A stretch of 64,000 bases of DNA, from the NCBI RefSeq assembly GCF_000699445.3, contig NC_067195.1, positions 68,010,591 through 68,074,590 on the forward strand, given 5' to 3'. Position 1 is the first letter of the stretch, and every line of letters starts with the position of its first letter. This DNA comes from Schistosoma haematobium (taxonomy: Eukaryota > Platyhelminthes > Trematoda > Strigeidida > Schistosomatidae). Shown here piece after piece: positions 1-12,895 of this stretch. The notes beneath the pieces are model-generated. The model saw only the letters and a program-made list of their open reading frames with translations. It did not search any database and was not told where the DNA came from. A program made the translations under genes and the position numbers.

Positions 1-3000
1 CATTAACGGTATCATCAGTCAGTTGATGGTACAATGTATTGTAAGACCAACTTTATACCTAATCAAAAATATATACTGTCGTTACCAAATACTCTAACCA
101 CTATGGTTTTTAATTAGTCATTAAAAAGAATTGTCATAATTAGTATTTTGTGATATACAGTTAATCATTACTAAGATTTCAGGTTAGTATGATTCTCTAA
201 ATATAAACAAATACATCATTATTTTTACTAGTCTGAGGTAACTTAAACTGTCTTATAAATGTAATTTCCATTTCAACCTTCCTAACAGAATATGAAGCTG
301 ATAGAGTATATTTCACTTAATTGTCTAGATCGTTTGTGTGCATGCTAGTGACTTATACTACGTTGCATTTATTTGTTGTATGAAAGTTGTCAAATTCACC
401 GGAATAATCCACCTAATTTGGATTAAAATGAGAAAATTGTTAAGGCTTCTCAGAGAAATAATATACGATTATGAATATACAGTAAATGGATCTAAAATAA
501 GCAATCATTAGTTTAGGTTAGGAAATTCACATTCAAGGTGATGAGCCCAGGAATAGTAGCTTACTTTTGACACAGATAAGCATAAAACGACCAGTTCAAT
601 ATAGCCGAACTGACAAAGTATACCTACCTATGAGAGAATAGTTTACTGTCAACCAGTTAAGTGTACGGAAGAAAATTGTACAGTAAGAATCTAATTACTC
701 ATAAGTAATGCAGCTATAATTCAAAAATCTCACGAAAGCAGGAATTTTGACATTTTTTATAGTTGTTTGGTATATTTTGAAATCCAAAAGTGATTGTGTA
801 TCTTCAACTCTGAGAGTTCAGCTAGCTCTTATGAAGTAAATGTATGATTTGTTACTGTGAAATTTCATTTATCCTTCAGAGAGAACTCGAAATTTTAATT
901 ATTTATCATGTGCAACTATTCCCCTATGAGTAGCCGTAAAATCATGTATTATAAATTAATATAATGTCTACCATTGGAAGACCCATTAGTTTACTAGTAA
1001 ATAGAAAGCAGATTGGTACCTGGAATTTTGTGGGTTATTAAACTTGAATAGTGCAAGAACCATCCTATGCTCTTCAACGAGGGGTAAAAGGTGTAAGTGA
1101 GTAGTGCAAGAACAAAAGAAGTAGCAGAATAAAATGAATTCGCTTCATGATATTGTTGTGGTTCATCTTCAAGATAGTTCCTAAGGCTTTGTGTACCACT
1201 TGTCCTCATAACTGTTATAGATTGACAAGATTTCAGAAGACAATACAAAGCAGCACTAAGCCGCAAACAACGAATTAGACCAAAAATGTGAATGTGAGCG
1301 AGCAAATACATATGGGAATTAAGAGTTGGATAATGAGCAGAATTGATTGATGAGATCCACGCACATTTATAGGGGAAAGCGGATGAGTCGTCATGCGATT
1401 TAAGCAACTAATAACTAAGATATGAGAGAGGTATGTGCATAGACTCTAACGCGTGATCAAGCATACATGTTCATGCAGACATAATAATAATAGAAAATTA
1501 TTGACAAATTCTTACCGTTCGAATAACTCTGCTAAATAAGTTAACTGGAAGGCTAAATTAAATGTAAGTATAGGTTAGGTGCTTACAACCTATAAATGAT
1601 TATTTGCAACCAATATACATTGTATCATATTAATGAAGATTGGGGGAAATAACAACAAGTGTGGAAGGATTATAGAATATCAAAATGAATGCATATTTTT
1701 GCTATCAAGTGTGAAGATTCTCGAAATATTTTTTTGACATTTGGAAATTAATGTCAAAGGTTATATAATGACAAGGGCTCAATTAGGTAGATTAACAGTA
1801 AAATAAATAAGGCTTAAAAATGAAGAAACATAACTAGGAACATGAAATAAGAAATCGCTCAACTGAATAATGAAAGTCAGATCCATCAAGGTGAAAAGTT
1901 TCAATTCGAAATCTCTTGAGTGCTGATTATTTTGAACAATGTGTTTACTTTTATTTATCCTAATCTGTAAATAATTTAATACTAAGAGACCGGTTTAGCG
2001 GTTGGATAAATCCTTTTAACTCAATACTATAGGACTAATCATATTAGTTATCTCATCACCTTTGAAGCTAAGTCGTAAAAAGACTGGCTTTTTCGTAACT
2101 ATAGGAAATCCCATTCCCTTCGTTACTGCATTTTTTTCATACTTACTGAAGAACCTTTCTAGGCAACTAAGATCTCAGGCATTTTTTGACTATTGTTAAT
2201 TCTTCTTCAATCTCCTATTACGAACATAGTTTCAATATATGATTGAATAGTATTCTGACCAAAGCCTTTTCGTACTTATTTGAGAGAAACTATTGGAACT
2301 CAAATAAAGCTTACTCCAAGAGCCTTTTGGATAAATGGATCTTTCTGTTTAGCCACTAAGATTTATCTGAATCAAGAAAGTAAAATTCATCACGATGTTT
2401 GTGTTCTATTGTAAATCTTATTTTAGGCTGCGCTATGTTAAGAAGATTCAGCGAAAAAGTTCTCCACAGACATTAATGGAAGCTTCCACCTATGATAGTA
2501 ACAGTAGGTTAACTTCACAGCTAACTATATGAGTCTAGATTTAATATAGCTTGTTAAGCGCAGCAGTTTCTCTATAGTCTAGGTTCATCTGTACTATTCT
2601 GTCAACAGCTATGCTACTGAGGTTGGTTTCTAATATTAGTAATATATGATAGTGATATCGGGCATAGATATGAAATAAGAATTTCACAAGTAGATACTTG
2701 TCTCCAACACATTAATGTTAACTACCTTTCAGATATGATCAAGGAGATGTTGTTAAGCTTTGAGAACTCCGGAATATAATATTGTCTACTCTACATTAGT
2801 TGATTATTGTTAAGACGATCTCCTGTAACAAATAAAAGTACTTTACAGAATAACCCGAAGATATTTTTAACAAACTATTCCCTCGTAAAACATTGATTGA
2901 AAGTTGTCTTATGTCAGTAGGAACTGTGGAAAAAGTATTCGTCAAAGACTTTTCATCATACCTCTATTACCCGTAAAAAAATTCAACATCGATTTGATCA

Positions 3001-3589
3001 AACTGAAATTATTTCTTACAAACAGTGAAACAATTAGTTACGTTCTTAGTTATGGAAAAAAACTCCAGATAACATTTGTTAAACTAATAAAAATAGGTAA
3101 TATGTAGTGCATAAAAGGCCATGATTAACAAATCCAGTTCATGAGTGCTTGAGATTGTGATTCAACTAATTATTCAGTCAATCAAAAGTGCTTTCAATTT
3201 CATTATGAGAGCACTGTGAATGCTGACTGAAGCATTTCTGTGGAGTGTTGTTAAAAAATAAAGAGTAGAGTAGAAACATTTCATCTGTATTAACAGACTG
3301 GGGAAATCTTATTTAATAGCATATCAGTAGCTTGTTAAATAGGACTTGAAATAACACTAAAATCTTTCTGTAAACCAATCGGAAAGTAAAATGTAAGGTT
3401 AATTTGATTAAAGTAAAAACAAATAAATACCCCTTTATTACATAATATGTTACTGATAATGTTGGTTAGTATTGCACTACCTATTATGATGACATCTTGT
3501 TTATGCTAACACGAATATCGAAGCATATAATGAGATGTCAGCCACTTAGTCCAGAGTTTTCATTTCATTCTATTCAAACGTCACTGCTT
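1..3589. other. No gene or repeat recognised
   Basis: AT-rich sequence with frequent stops. The 137-codon minus frame at 994-1407 has no recognisable composition or motif. Confidence 0.6.
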
Positions 3590-3860
3590 AATCTACTTAG
3601 CGACTGAGTCCAGGTAGCCACAGATCAGCACGATAGCGTTTAAGACGGAAGGTACTGGATTCGAGTCCCGGAATGAATATCAATTCTGGGATGCAGGTAA
3701 ATACAGTTAACGAGTCGTAAATATGACGAAATGCACATCTAGGATCTCAATGCTAACTACCTTCTATCTCTGCTTGAAAAAGGTTTGCGACTTTGTAGCA
3801 GTATCGAGGCAATCCCTGCAAAAGACTGATTAATTGGAGTCCTAGACATCAATGCAAAAT
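3590..3860 (+). mobile_element. Family B (Sm-alpha-like) SINE, degenerate, inverted head
   Basis: tRNA-like B box GGATTCGAGTCC at about 3657-3668, ribozyme region 3690-3750 (core decayed: TTAACGAG) and tail with ACTGATTAATTGGAGTCCTA. The first 30 bp (3590-3620) is the same head on the opposite strand. Confidence 0.8.
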
Positions 3861-5606
3861 TCAAACAACCAATAAATACAAACCAAGAACTACAAGTTTG
3901 CCAGTAAGTACCAGGAATCACATGTCTCGTTACAGAAATAAACAAAACTATGAGCATACAAAGATTTATGCAAACTTATTAGTTAGTTTAGCATCAGTTT
4001 TCTGGTCTTATTGTTACGTAATATGATTTATCTAATTGCGGACACAACCACATTATTGATTCCCTTATAAATTATTTTCATAGTGGAAAAGTTTTATAAG
4101 AAATTTATCGACACCCCCGAAATGTTTATTAACAAATTCTCTGGAGAGTTAGTGAGATGGAGTTATAAAACAACAATGTGGGAAAGTCAAACTTTGGAAT
4201 CGTTATCATTTTTGACATTTTGTAAACCTTTGATGAAGCAATAGAGCATAATTGAAATAAAAAAAACATTTGGCTAACATATTATGTACAATGTAAACAC
4301 TTATTGTATTTCATCCAGTCATTTGTAACCTATATTAGCAATGGATGTTTTTTTGATAACTTTAAACGTTTTGAGATAATTTTACCAACCATTTTATGTA
4401 ATGCAAGATAAATCTATTAAAGCCTGTACGGTGTCTGGTTCCCCTGCTAAACGGGGTTGAGCTGTACTGCTAAGGCTTTTGTGTGAAAGTCCGGATGGTG
4501 TCTGGTTCTCCTGAAAACCAATGTAAAATTACCCTGACCCACAAGGGCATATTATATATAACTAAGATAAATCTAATCTATTTTTTGAATTTCAAGTTAA
4601 AAGCTCAAAGTTGTTCTACTCAATTCTATTCAGTGAATAGGCAACTTTATTGGAAACTCTTGTTATTTCAAATAGATAGTTTATATTCAGTTAATTGTTA
4701 GTTAACTTCACTTTGATCAAAATATTTGATCGAAAAAAAGAGTTATAAACACTTTTTCGGGGGGGGGAGTATACTGTCTGAAATCGAGTCCGAAAGCTGC
4801 TAATAGGCTCTAAAATATGAGATTTAATCATATCCCAAGTGAGTTATTTATGGTTTTAAAGATGATAAAAGTCATATAAATGAAATAAATCATTATTAAT
4901 AGTTCAACTTGATAGTTATTTTTACTGTATACAATATAAATATAAATTTTCATGTTACTCATATTAGGATTATAAATACTCAAAGGAATAAAAAAATAAG
5001 AAAAAATACTCAAATGACCTCACTTCTATTCTAATGAAAGTTTATATCATAAACATAATAAACTTTAATTTAATGAAGTATTCTGTTGAATAAAGCCGTT
5101 TAACTTCATTGAACTGAATAAATAACATGGGAATTCTGTGTATTTGCATTTCATATAGAAGAAAAGAAACAAACAAACAAACGACTGTACATTATAAATT
5201 TAATCAGTTCGTGTACAATTATCCAATCAAAATTGATAAATAAATTTTGGGAAATTTTATTTTGATTGGTTAACTGTTAATTTAATTTGGTTATTTATTA
5301 TTATCATTATTATTATTATTATTTTAGTAGTTTATAAGGCTTTACAATTATTTTTCTCTCACTTATTTACATATTCTTTTACAAAAGTCTTCTGAATCTA
5401 TTAAGCTGGATTAAACTGGATTTATTTCAGTAAAAATAAGTAAGCAATGTTTATGTATAAAAAATAATTATAAGACTATTTTAATCTGTAATATTGTATT
5501 TGAAAAGTGGAATATAAGAAAGACAGTTTTCATACATAAACATACATTAGAAGTATCAGGGATATTTTCAGTGAAAAATAAAGGCCCATCTAAAATGTAT
5601 GCTACC
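3861..5606. other. AT-rich, no gene; short internal duplication near 4440
   Basis: GGTGTCTGGTTCCCCTG (about 4431) and GGTGTCTGGTTCTCCTG (about 4498) are a local direct repeat. Otherwise only A/T runs, CAAA repeats (5171) and an ATT tract (5300). Confidence 0.5.
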
Positions 5607-6258
5607 GACCCAATCACACTTTGATGGTGAAACTCTGGAAAATGAGCAATCATTCACGTGCATGGGAAGTATCATCGATGAACATGGAGGATTCGATGTA
5701 GACGTTAAGGAGAGGATTGGCAAATCAAGGGCACCACTCTTACAGTTGAAGAACTCATGGAACTCGAAACAACTGTCAATCAATGTCAAAGTCACAATCT
5801 TCAATACGAACGTCAGGACACATAGTTCTACTGTATAGAGATGGAACATAGACAAATACCACAACCACCATCAAAAGTGTACAAGTATTTATAAACAGTT
5901 GTCTACGCAAGACACTCAATATCCGTTGACCGAATAGCATCAGGAACAGCCTACTGTGGGAGAGGACAAACTAGCTTGCAGCTGAAGAGGAAATTAGGAA
6001 GATGTGCTAGTAGTGGATAGAACACACATTGAGAAAACCACCAATGTGCATCACGAGGCAAGCTGTAACTTGGAATGTTGAATGGGAACGGAAAAGAGGA
6101 AAGTTGAATAACACATTGCTTGTGAATTGTAAGCAGACATGAAAATGATGAATAGCAAGTGGAAAGAAGTGGAAATGATTGGTCATGTCAGTGTTTGATG
6201 GAGAATGTTTTTGGGTGGTCTTTGTTCCTCTGTGATTGGTATCAGGCGTAAGTAAGTA
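5607..6258 (+). mobile_element. Degenerate RTE 3' fragment, second subfamily
   Basis: Aligns with the last quarter of the [33 protein letters not shown], then frameshifted remains of the [15 protein letters not shown] region. It ends GGCGTAAGTAAGTAAA, with a 3' UTR (6150-6250) shared with the copies at 35590 and 40335 but not with the full-length element. Confidence 0.85.
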
Positions 6259-6394
6259 AAATGTATACAAAAATGAATAATTTACAAGTAGAGTTTAGCA
6301 TCCTAATACCTAACAACACAAAGTTTTTATTCTTGATTGAATTAAACTTTTGGAAATGTCAAGTGTTAATCACTTTTAGAATTATCAGTATGGA

Positions 6395-6585
6395 ATTGTG
6401 GAGATTGTTAAGTTTTTTGATTGAGATCATGAATCAAGATTTAAAGTCCTGGGTTTGAATCTCGCGTTCAGGATCGTGGATGCGCACTGTTGAGTAGTCC
6501 ATACTACGACGAAATGGTCGTCCGGTAATTCTAGACTTTCAATGGTGGTCTAGTTTTAATCGACTCTTGAGTTCAACTATAAAAA
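6395..6585. mobile_element. Family A SINE, inverted partial
   Basis: Minus-strand tail GATTGAGATCATGAATCA is joined to a plus-strand B box (GGGTTTGAATCTC), GGATCGTGGATGCGCACTG and ribozyme with decayed core (TTGAGTAG). Confidence 0.75.
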
Positions 6586-8110
6586 ATATATCTGTTAATG
6601 AAATTATTGCTAATGAATTTTTAAAATTATATTTACCTAATAAGGTGTTTATTGATAAAAGTTAATAAGATTAGATAACTAGAAACTGATTAAAGTTAGG
6701 TAATAATATAACAACAATTATTTTTACATTTTAACAGTAAAAATATCAATTTTTTTATTCTAAGGTAAATAAACACATAAGCTATACACTATAATATTAT
6801 CACCATAATCTAAAAAAACCATGTTAAGTATTAAAATCACATCAATGGAAGGTGGAAAACATTCGAACCTGTATAACATCAGTTTACTAGGATCCTACAT
6901 CTTTGTTCATTACTCACTATCACCATGAATTACATATGTTCATCTTATCCTATCTCATTCACGGTCATGACCTTATGCCTATCAACATTTATAATCACTT
7001 AAAAGTAAGCTTAAAGCTAAAAAAATGGCTAGATACAAAACAATATATTGAAGTTTATAATAGTGAATAAAATTTAAACATCCAATCTCGTTTGTGAATT
7101 AGTTTCATCAGGCTTTGATTTCATTTCCGTAATTAATAGAAATCAAGAAGTGGACAATTTATTATACTTTTTTGAATTTTTTCAAAATGTACAGTTTTGT
7201 TCATACTCATAATTAAACTCAGAGCACGTAATTCACCTGAGTAACAGGGTACTATTTAGCAATTTATCCGAATGACATTTTCCTAAATTCACTTCAGTCA
7301 ATTTACAGTGTAACAGGAAAATCATTCAGTCTAACCGTTGAGCATCTGTTATCAGTATTTATTTCATTAACTCTACAAATCATAACATTCCACAAGAACG
7401 TTTGAATACTGTCTCAAGACGTATGCCCTATAAGAAATGGAATACTATTCACTGGAATAGTCTATGAAGATTTAACAAATCTGATAATAGCCTTTGTCAT
7501 GAATTAAAATTGGTTCGAAGACATGGAAAAATCAGAGTTCTGGACAGCTATTTATTTATTTAATCTACTATAATTTTATCAGTGAGCTGTTTACGTGAAG
7601 TTGTAAAATCAAGCCATGCCATCTGCTGTAATGAATATTTCTTATTATGAAAATCATTTGAAATCTAAATGAGTATTTTTGTACAACATTAGATTGATAT
7701 TATCAAGTATTCGGATATAATAAATTAAAGCTACTTGTTGAACTTACAAAAATGTTCACAAATCTATTTTATTTTATACGGATAGAATTCACCCAGAGGC
7801 CTGCTCAAATATTTAAGCCATCTATTTTTCGACTATGTAAATAGATCAATAAATCAACGTGTTTCGGAGTTATAGTTTTGTCAATGTAATTTAAAGTTGC
7901 CTATAATTGAATCCAATCCGTTCATTCTAACTATATCTATCTAAATCTTGAATTCTTATGAAAATTAGCTGCATTTTATAAACGCCCATTGACTAGTGGT
8001 GTCCACATCAATTTTTTTTACTAAGTACTAAAAATATATTTCCTTCACAGACGAGTTCTATGGTCATTGTACCATCTTTCACTCAGTTGACAATATGAAA
8101 AATGATCCCC
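6586..8110. other. AT-rich, nothing recognised
   Basis: No coding frame or repeat that I can place. Confidence 0.55.
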
Positions 8111-9061
8111 AAGTTGAAGAGAGAAAGAACAAAGATTTGAGTAGAACAACATGAATTCATTTTATTTCATTTGGTTCTCGTCAGCTGCTAACAACCTGTA
8201 GTATTTAAAAATCATAATTACAAAATGAATTTAAATTACCAACTTAGTGAAGATCAACTTAAGTAAAGATAGACAATCACCTCTTTTGTGTTACCGCCAG
8301 CTGTGTTTATAATTTTACGCGTATTCATCAAGGCAGCGACACTGGTTGGACAGAAAGGAGGGCAGATGTTAAGTATTTTGAACATGTTCCAAAAAGCCTT
8401 CAAACAAGAGAGAAAGGTATTTCAAACAGCGCAATTATTAAACATCGCTTGGATACAGGATATCAGGTCGATCCTTTCAAGGCGATTAATGAAAAGTCAA
8501 GTTCCAGTCTTCTGAATTTTCTTGAAGTCACTTCTATCAGGCATCAGATACCTGATACATGTGTTCAAAAGGAGATGGTTGTTAATATTTTTTGCCTTGA
8601 TGACAAATATCCCTTGATTGCATCGTAAGATTTTGTTCGGCTCTTTCTTTTAATAAACTGCATCATTAAATTATTTTTATTTCAACTGTCTTCTAGATTC
8701 GTAATCTTATTTTAATTAACCGAGCTCCACTCAGTTTGTTCTTATTTGTGTATTCATTACGTAATAACTTACTTCTAGCCCTTTGGACCTTTGTTATTAT
8801 CAGTATTGTAGAATGTTCTTTTACATAAGGTATATATTTACAATATTTTACTCAATCTATTGAATTTACTTCCATCCTTGTCATACTATACTGATATTTC
8901 TTCAAGGTAACTTCCCATTAAACTCATTCATGTAAGTAATGTAAACCCAGTTTGTAATTATGATTTTTAAATATTACAGGTTGCGAGCAGCTGACGAAAA
9001 CTAAATGAAATAAAATGAATTCATGTCGTTCTGTTCAAATCTTAGTTCTTACTCTCTTCAA
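8111..9061 (+). mobile_element. Penelope-like element remnant between inverted arms
   Basis: Two arms of about 113 bp (8111-8224 and 8950-9061) are reverse complements; both contain GCAGCTGACGA and AAATAAAATGAATTCATG. Between them lies a decayed PLE C-terminal region at about 8340-8600: SAIIKHRLDTGYQVDPFKAI then HQIPDTCVQKEMVVNIF, which resembles the region after the GIY-YIG motif. The arms look like inverted PLE terminal repeats. Confidence 0.72.
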
Positions 9062-9460
9062 GATGATCAAGAGAACTCTGTGTATTATCTGACTGTCATT
9101 AGTAATTAACAACAGAATTGATTCATTGTTCTTTCTACCCTGAATTTGACGATAAAATACCTTTTTCATTTTTTTTATCAGAGTTTATTTTGGACAAAAC
9201 AATATTCTTTTGATTTTAAATGAATTTGTTCTATATTGTAAGGTCAAGTACTTCATGAGAAAGAGATTCATTTCTACTTTAATAATCATAAGTAATGAAT
9301 AAGTAGAAGAAACACATACAACCTGATTTTTAATAAATCGATAAAAAAACCCCAGTAAATATTCACTTCTGTAGCTTTGAAGTTCATCCTGTTCATTTCA
9401 GCTTGTGACTAACTGTAACATTTATATTTCATAAATATAAGACATTACATCATTATAATA

Positions 9461-9690
9461 TCGTAGATTGGTTGAAGTTAAACATGAACACTGTTGGATG
9501 CCCGATCGGTGGTCTAGACGTTAAGCATACACGTGCGAGGCCGATAGATCCCAGGTTCAAATCCCTTATGCGGGATTGTGGATGCGCATTGATGCGGAAT
9601 CTCATACTAGGATGAAACAACCACCTATTGGTTCTAGGTTTTTTATGATGGTCTAGCTTAATTGATTCATGAATTCAACTATTCTATTAT
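9461..9690 (+). mobile_element. Family A SINE
   Basis: Head TTGGTTGAAGTTAAACATGA, A-box-like GGTGGTCTAGACGTTAAG, B box CAGGTTCAAATCCC, decayed ribozyme (GATGCGGAATCTC) and tail GATGGTCTAGCTTAATTGAT. Confidence 0.8.
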
Positions 9691-10349
9691 TAAAATATCT
9701 TCCTGTTTCTTAGTTAAATTGTGTATTATATATTGATTGTACTTTTATGTGATTTAATTTAAAATCACAAATTTCTTCATCAAAATACAATTGAAATGTA
9801 TATAGAGTAGGATAAATCCAAAGAAAATGCATTTTCATGACACTCTGGGAATAATATTCCTTTCATTCATCTTCTGTCTTCTCATCTTGACTTGGAAGGG
9901 TTCTGGCGTTCTAGTGCTTACGTTATACGCGGTATATCAAGAACAACCTTCTAGATATAACAGAACTTTTTATCATTATGCCCTACATATATTTTTGTAG
10001 GTCTAATGATTAAGTTACAATGGAATAAATATAAAAGAAGTCAAGTTAACCAATAATACTTTTCGAATAATCTAGTCTCTACTAAGTTAAAAAAGTAGAT
10101 TTACTTAAATCTGTTTCACATCAATGAGATTATACAAGCTCCAAACTATTTAAAGAATTTTTATAAATTCAATTGAATCATTAAGATTTTTTACTTCTGA
10201 TCAATTAATGATTTTCATTCCAATAATAAGAAAAAAACTGGTTTACTTAAGTGGATTTTATAGATTTGCTAAATGCAAATAAAAAAACGTTTTCATCATA
10301 ACTTGATGTTATCTAAAGAAAACACTTAAACATTTGTTCCGTTTTTTAG

Positions 10350-10560
10350 TTCTTAGTGTAGATCGAATCCTATCGACCATGTTACAATGTGGCCATTAGT
10401 CTAGGTGACTTGACATTACTTGCATTATGTTGAGAATACATCAAGAAGCATCATTTCCCTCAAGATTACGGGTACACCTTGCTGACGAGTACCAAATAGC
10501 ACGAAACCTGAGTTCAGGGTTTCCTGTTGACTACCTCCAACCACCATCTTATCTCAACAG
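10350..10560 (+). mobile_element. Family C hammerhead SINE
   Basis: Shares GTGTAGATCGAATCCTATCG, TGTGGCCATTAGTCTAGGTG and the terminal CCTGTTGACTACCTCCAACC with copies at 46192 and 63040. Distinct from families A and B in head and tail. Confidence 0.75.
10475..10521 (+). ncRNA. Hammerhead ribozyme, family C, intact core
   Basis: CACCTTG / CAGGGTT stem I, CTGACGAG, helix II loop CCAAAT, CGAAAC, cleavage triplet GTT. All conserved core residues are present; helix II has a mismatch. Confidence 0.65.
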
Positions 10561-11173
10561 TCTCACCATCAATTTTCAACTAGTACCTATGAACTATATA
10601 TATATAAGTGATGGGTGGATACCTTTTACATGAACTAGGTGCTGAAGATATTCTTAACAATGTCATTGAAAACTATACAATTAAACCATTTAGCGTAGAG
10701 AACTTAACTACCAAAAAACAATAAAAAGATATAGTTATATAGTATTTTAAAATATGATTGGATACAAGTAAAGTAAGGACATTTTTATTGATTCTTTTCA
10801 AATATAAACACATTTGGTTGTGTATCTGAAATCATCAAAACTTATTATGTTTTTCTTTTGTTTTTGATTGTATGTCATCTTTGAAGACTTAAATGATAAT
10901 GATAAAGTTAATTGTAATTAAAAAAAACTCAAGTCATTTAATAAGTTTTAAATAAAAAGGATTAAATCTCCAATTAGTATCAATCTTATAAAGAAAACTT
11001 GAAAGAAAAAAATTTTCTAGAAAAATATTTTGTTACTATGAGGAAAAAATTTTCAGAAAAGATTTTTTTTGATTGTTATCATATTTTCAGAAGGGGTTTG
11101 TGGAGATTTTAGAAATTTTCACAGATTGAAATCATGAATCAGTTGAAGCTAGAACACCATGGAAAACCTGGAA

Positions 11174-11221
11174 GCACTGGACGACCGTTTCGTCCTAGTC
11201 TGGGACTCCTCAGCAGTCCGC
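11174..11221 (-). ncRNA. Hammerhead ribozyme, family A, intact core
   Basis: Minus strand: ACTG / CAGT stem I, CTGAGGAG, GTCCCAGACTAGGAC helix II, GAAAC, short helix III ACG-GT-CGT, cleavage triplet GTC. Confidence 0.7.
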
Positions 11222-11544
11222 ATCCACGATCATGCACCCCGTGAGAATTTTTAAAAATCTCCACAAACCCCTTCTGATAATAATCATCTGCTTACTAGTG
11301 ACTGAATTCAAGAGATACTCCTCGAGTTCTAGTGAGAAGCCGTTACCAGTGGAGTTCAATCAGGTCTGTTGTGAGATATCAGCTCACTGAAGACAATGGT
11401 GTACGGTGGCGCAACTTCGTGGATTGGTTGAAGTTAGACATTAACACCGTTGGGTGCCGGCCGGCTCAGTGGTCTAGTGGTTAAGTGCTCGCGCGCGAAA
11501 CCACTAGGTCCTGGTCCGAATCCCGCGGGTGCGGGATCGTGGAT

Positions 11545-11592
11545 GCGCAATGCTGAGGAGTCCCAGACTAGGACGAAACGGTCGTCCAGTGC
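11545..11592 (+). ncRNA. Hammerhead ribozyme, family A, intact core
   Basis: Same core as the inverted partner: CTGAGGAG, GTCCCAGACTAGGAC, GAAAC, GTC. Stem I has one internal mismatch (CAATG / CAGTG). Confidence 0.68.
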
Positions 11593-11657
11593 TTCCAGGT
11601 TTTCCATGGTGGTCTAGCTTCAACTGACTCATGATTTCAATCTGTGTTATCATATTT

Positions 11658-12621
11658 ATTGATGATCAATAAAGGTACTAAATAATCATTTTTGAAATGT
11701 TTTGTTATCTAATAAACCACAAATTGAAAGGAAAGATGACTATAGAGATTGATAAGCTGTTTCTTCTTGATATAATAATATTCAATGTTCCATTGAAGAA
11801 TTTATAAAGAATGGAAAGTAAAATAATTTTCGATCAGGAACTCATCTTGAAGTTATTAGTGAAGATACTCTTGTTGGCTTTTTTTATTCATCAGTATTAC
11901 ACAAGTTAAATCAAATGAGAAATATGTTTGCAACTAATCAGATTGTATCATGAATTGATTGAATTGAAGAACGTGGATTAATATGCTTTGATTCATTCAT
12001 TCGGATTTATTATGCTTATTGTAACATTTGAAACGAGTGAAGGATATGATTTGTAGATTTAAAGGTGAACACTGTTGATTAGCCATAAATGAGAACAAGA
12101 AAGCTGTTCAATTCCGTATAGTTTTTGATAGATCTTTAAATGATGTCAATTTATGGCAAAAACCATCATTAAATTGTGTTATTCATTTTTATTTCATCAA
12201 AGTATTATATCCTCATATAATTATTTATCAGTCTAACTATTACATATTAACTTACATAGGTCCTAAATATAAGAACCATACACTGAATACTTCATTCGCA
12301 AATTTCCATCATTTCTGCTACCAGGTTCTCCATTTCCAATCGGTGTTACATACTACTTACATCTGTCCACATAAGTAGCATACACCAAAACTGTAATCAA
12401 TATTCAAGTGATTTTTCCACTTAAATTAGATTAAATACTTCAATAAATTTAAGTAGCTTATAAACTAATATCAGAATAACTGAAGTAAAAAGAGATTAAC
12501 AATACTTAATTATTTCAACAAGTTGTTTCCTATCCCATCTTTATGCTTAACCGATTTTATTATTTTCTTCATTTTTCTTCGACTATATATTTATTCATTT
12601 TCGTTATTTTATTAAAAATAT
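11658..12621. other. AT-rich, nothing recognised
   Basis: No supported feature. The stretches 9691-10349, 10561-11073 and 12896-13416 are likewise empty apart from homopolymer runs. Confidence 0.55.
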
Positions 12622-12895
12622 TTTCACAGTTGAATTCATGAATTGATCTAACCTAGTTGAAAACACGGAATCACTGGATTAGTTGGAGTTAGACATTAAC
12701 ACCATTGGATGCCAAATCAGTTATCTAGAGGTTAAGCATTCGCGCGCGAGAATGAAGGCCCTGGGTTCGAATCCCGAAAGCCTGATTATAGATGCTCACT
12801 GCTGAAGAGTCCTATACTAGAACAAAACTGCAGTCAAGTGTTTCCAGGTTTTCAACGATGATCTAGCTTAGATTGACTCGTAAATTTAATTATGG
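12622..12895 (+). mobile_element. Family A SINE, tail-to-head partial
   Basis: A minus-oriented tail scrap (TTGAATTCATGAATTGATCT) precedes a plus unit with head TTGGAGTTAGACATTAACAC, B box GGGTTCGAATCCC and ribozyme CTGAAGAG...CAAAAC (G12 lost). Confidence 0.8.

Larger units (their letters stand above)
11087..11644. mobile_element. Family A SINE inverted dimer with one target duplication
   Basis: A minus-strand tail plus ribozyme (11087-about 11233) is joined to a plus-strand unit (about 11240-11644) with tail end, head, A box (CTCAGTGGTCTAGTGGTTAA), B box (GGTCCGAATCCC), ribozyme and tail. The whole is flanked by the perfect repeat TGTTATCATATTT at 11074-11086 and 11645-11657, so both halves entered together. 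Confidence 0.88.

Noticed and set aside
994..1407. 137-codon open frame on the minus strand
   Set aside because: No domain, no splice context, composition like random AT-rich translation.
4431..4515. Possible structured RNA with duplicated GGTGTCTGGTT
   Set aside because: Only a short local duplication; no second copy elsewhere and no consistent fold found by eye.
8172..8200. Hammerhead in the inverted PLE arms (CTGACGAG ... ATGAAAT)
   Set aside because: Core-like strings are present but no helix II can be drawn between them, so no ribozyme was called.
11460..11535. Functional tRNA gene
   Set aside because: A and B boxes are good, but acceptor and anticodon stems do not form; it is the tRNA-derived SINE promoter. 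The same holds for all other copies.
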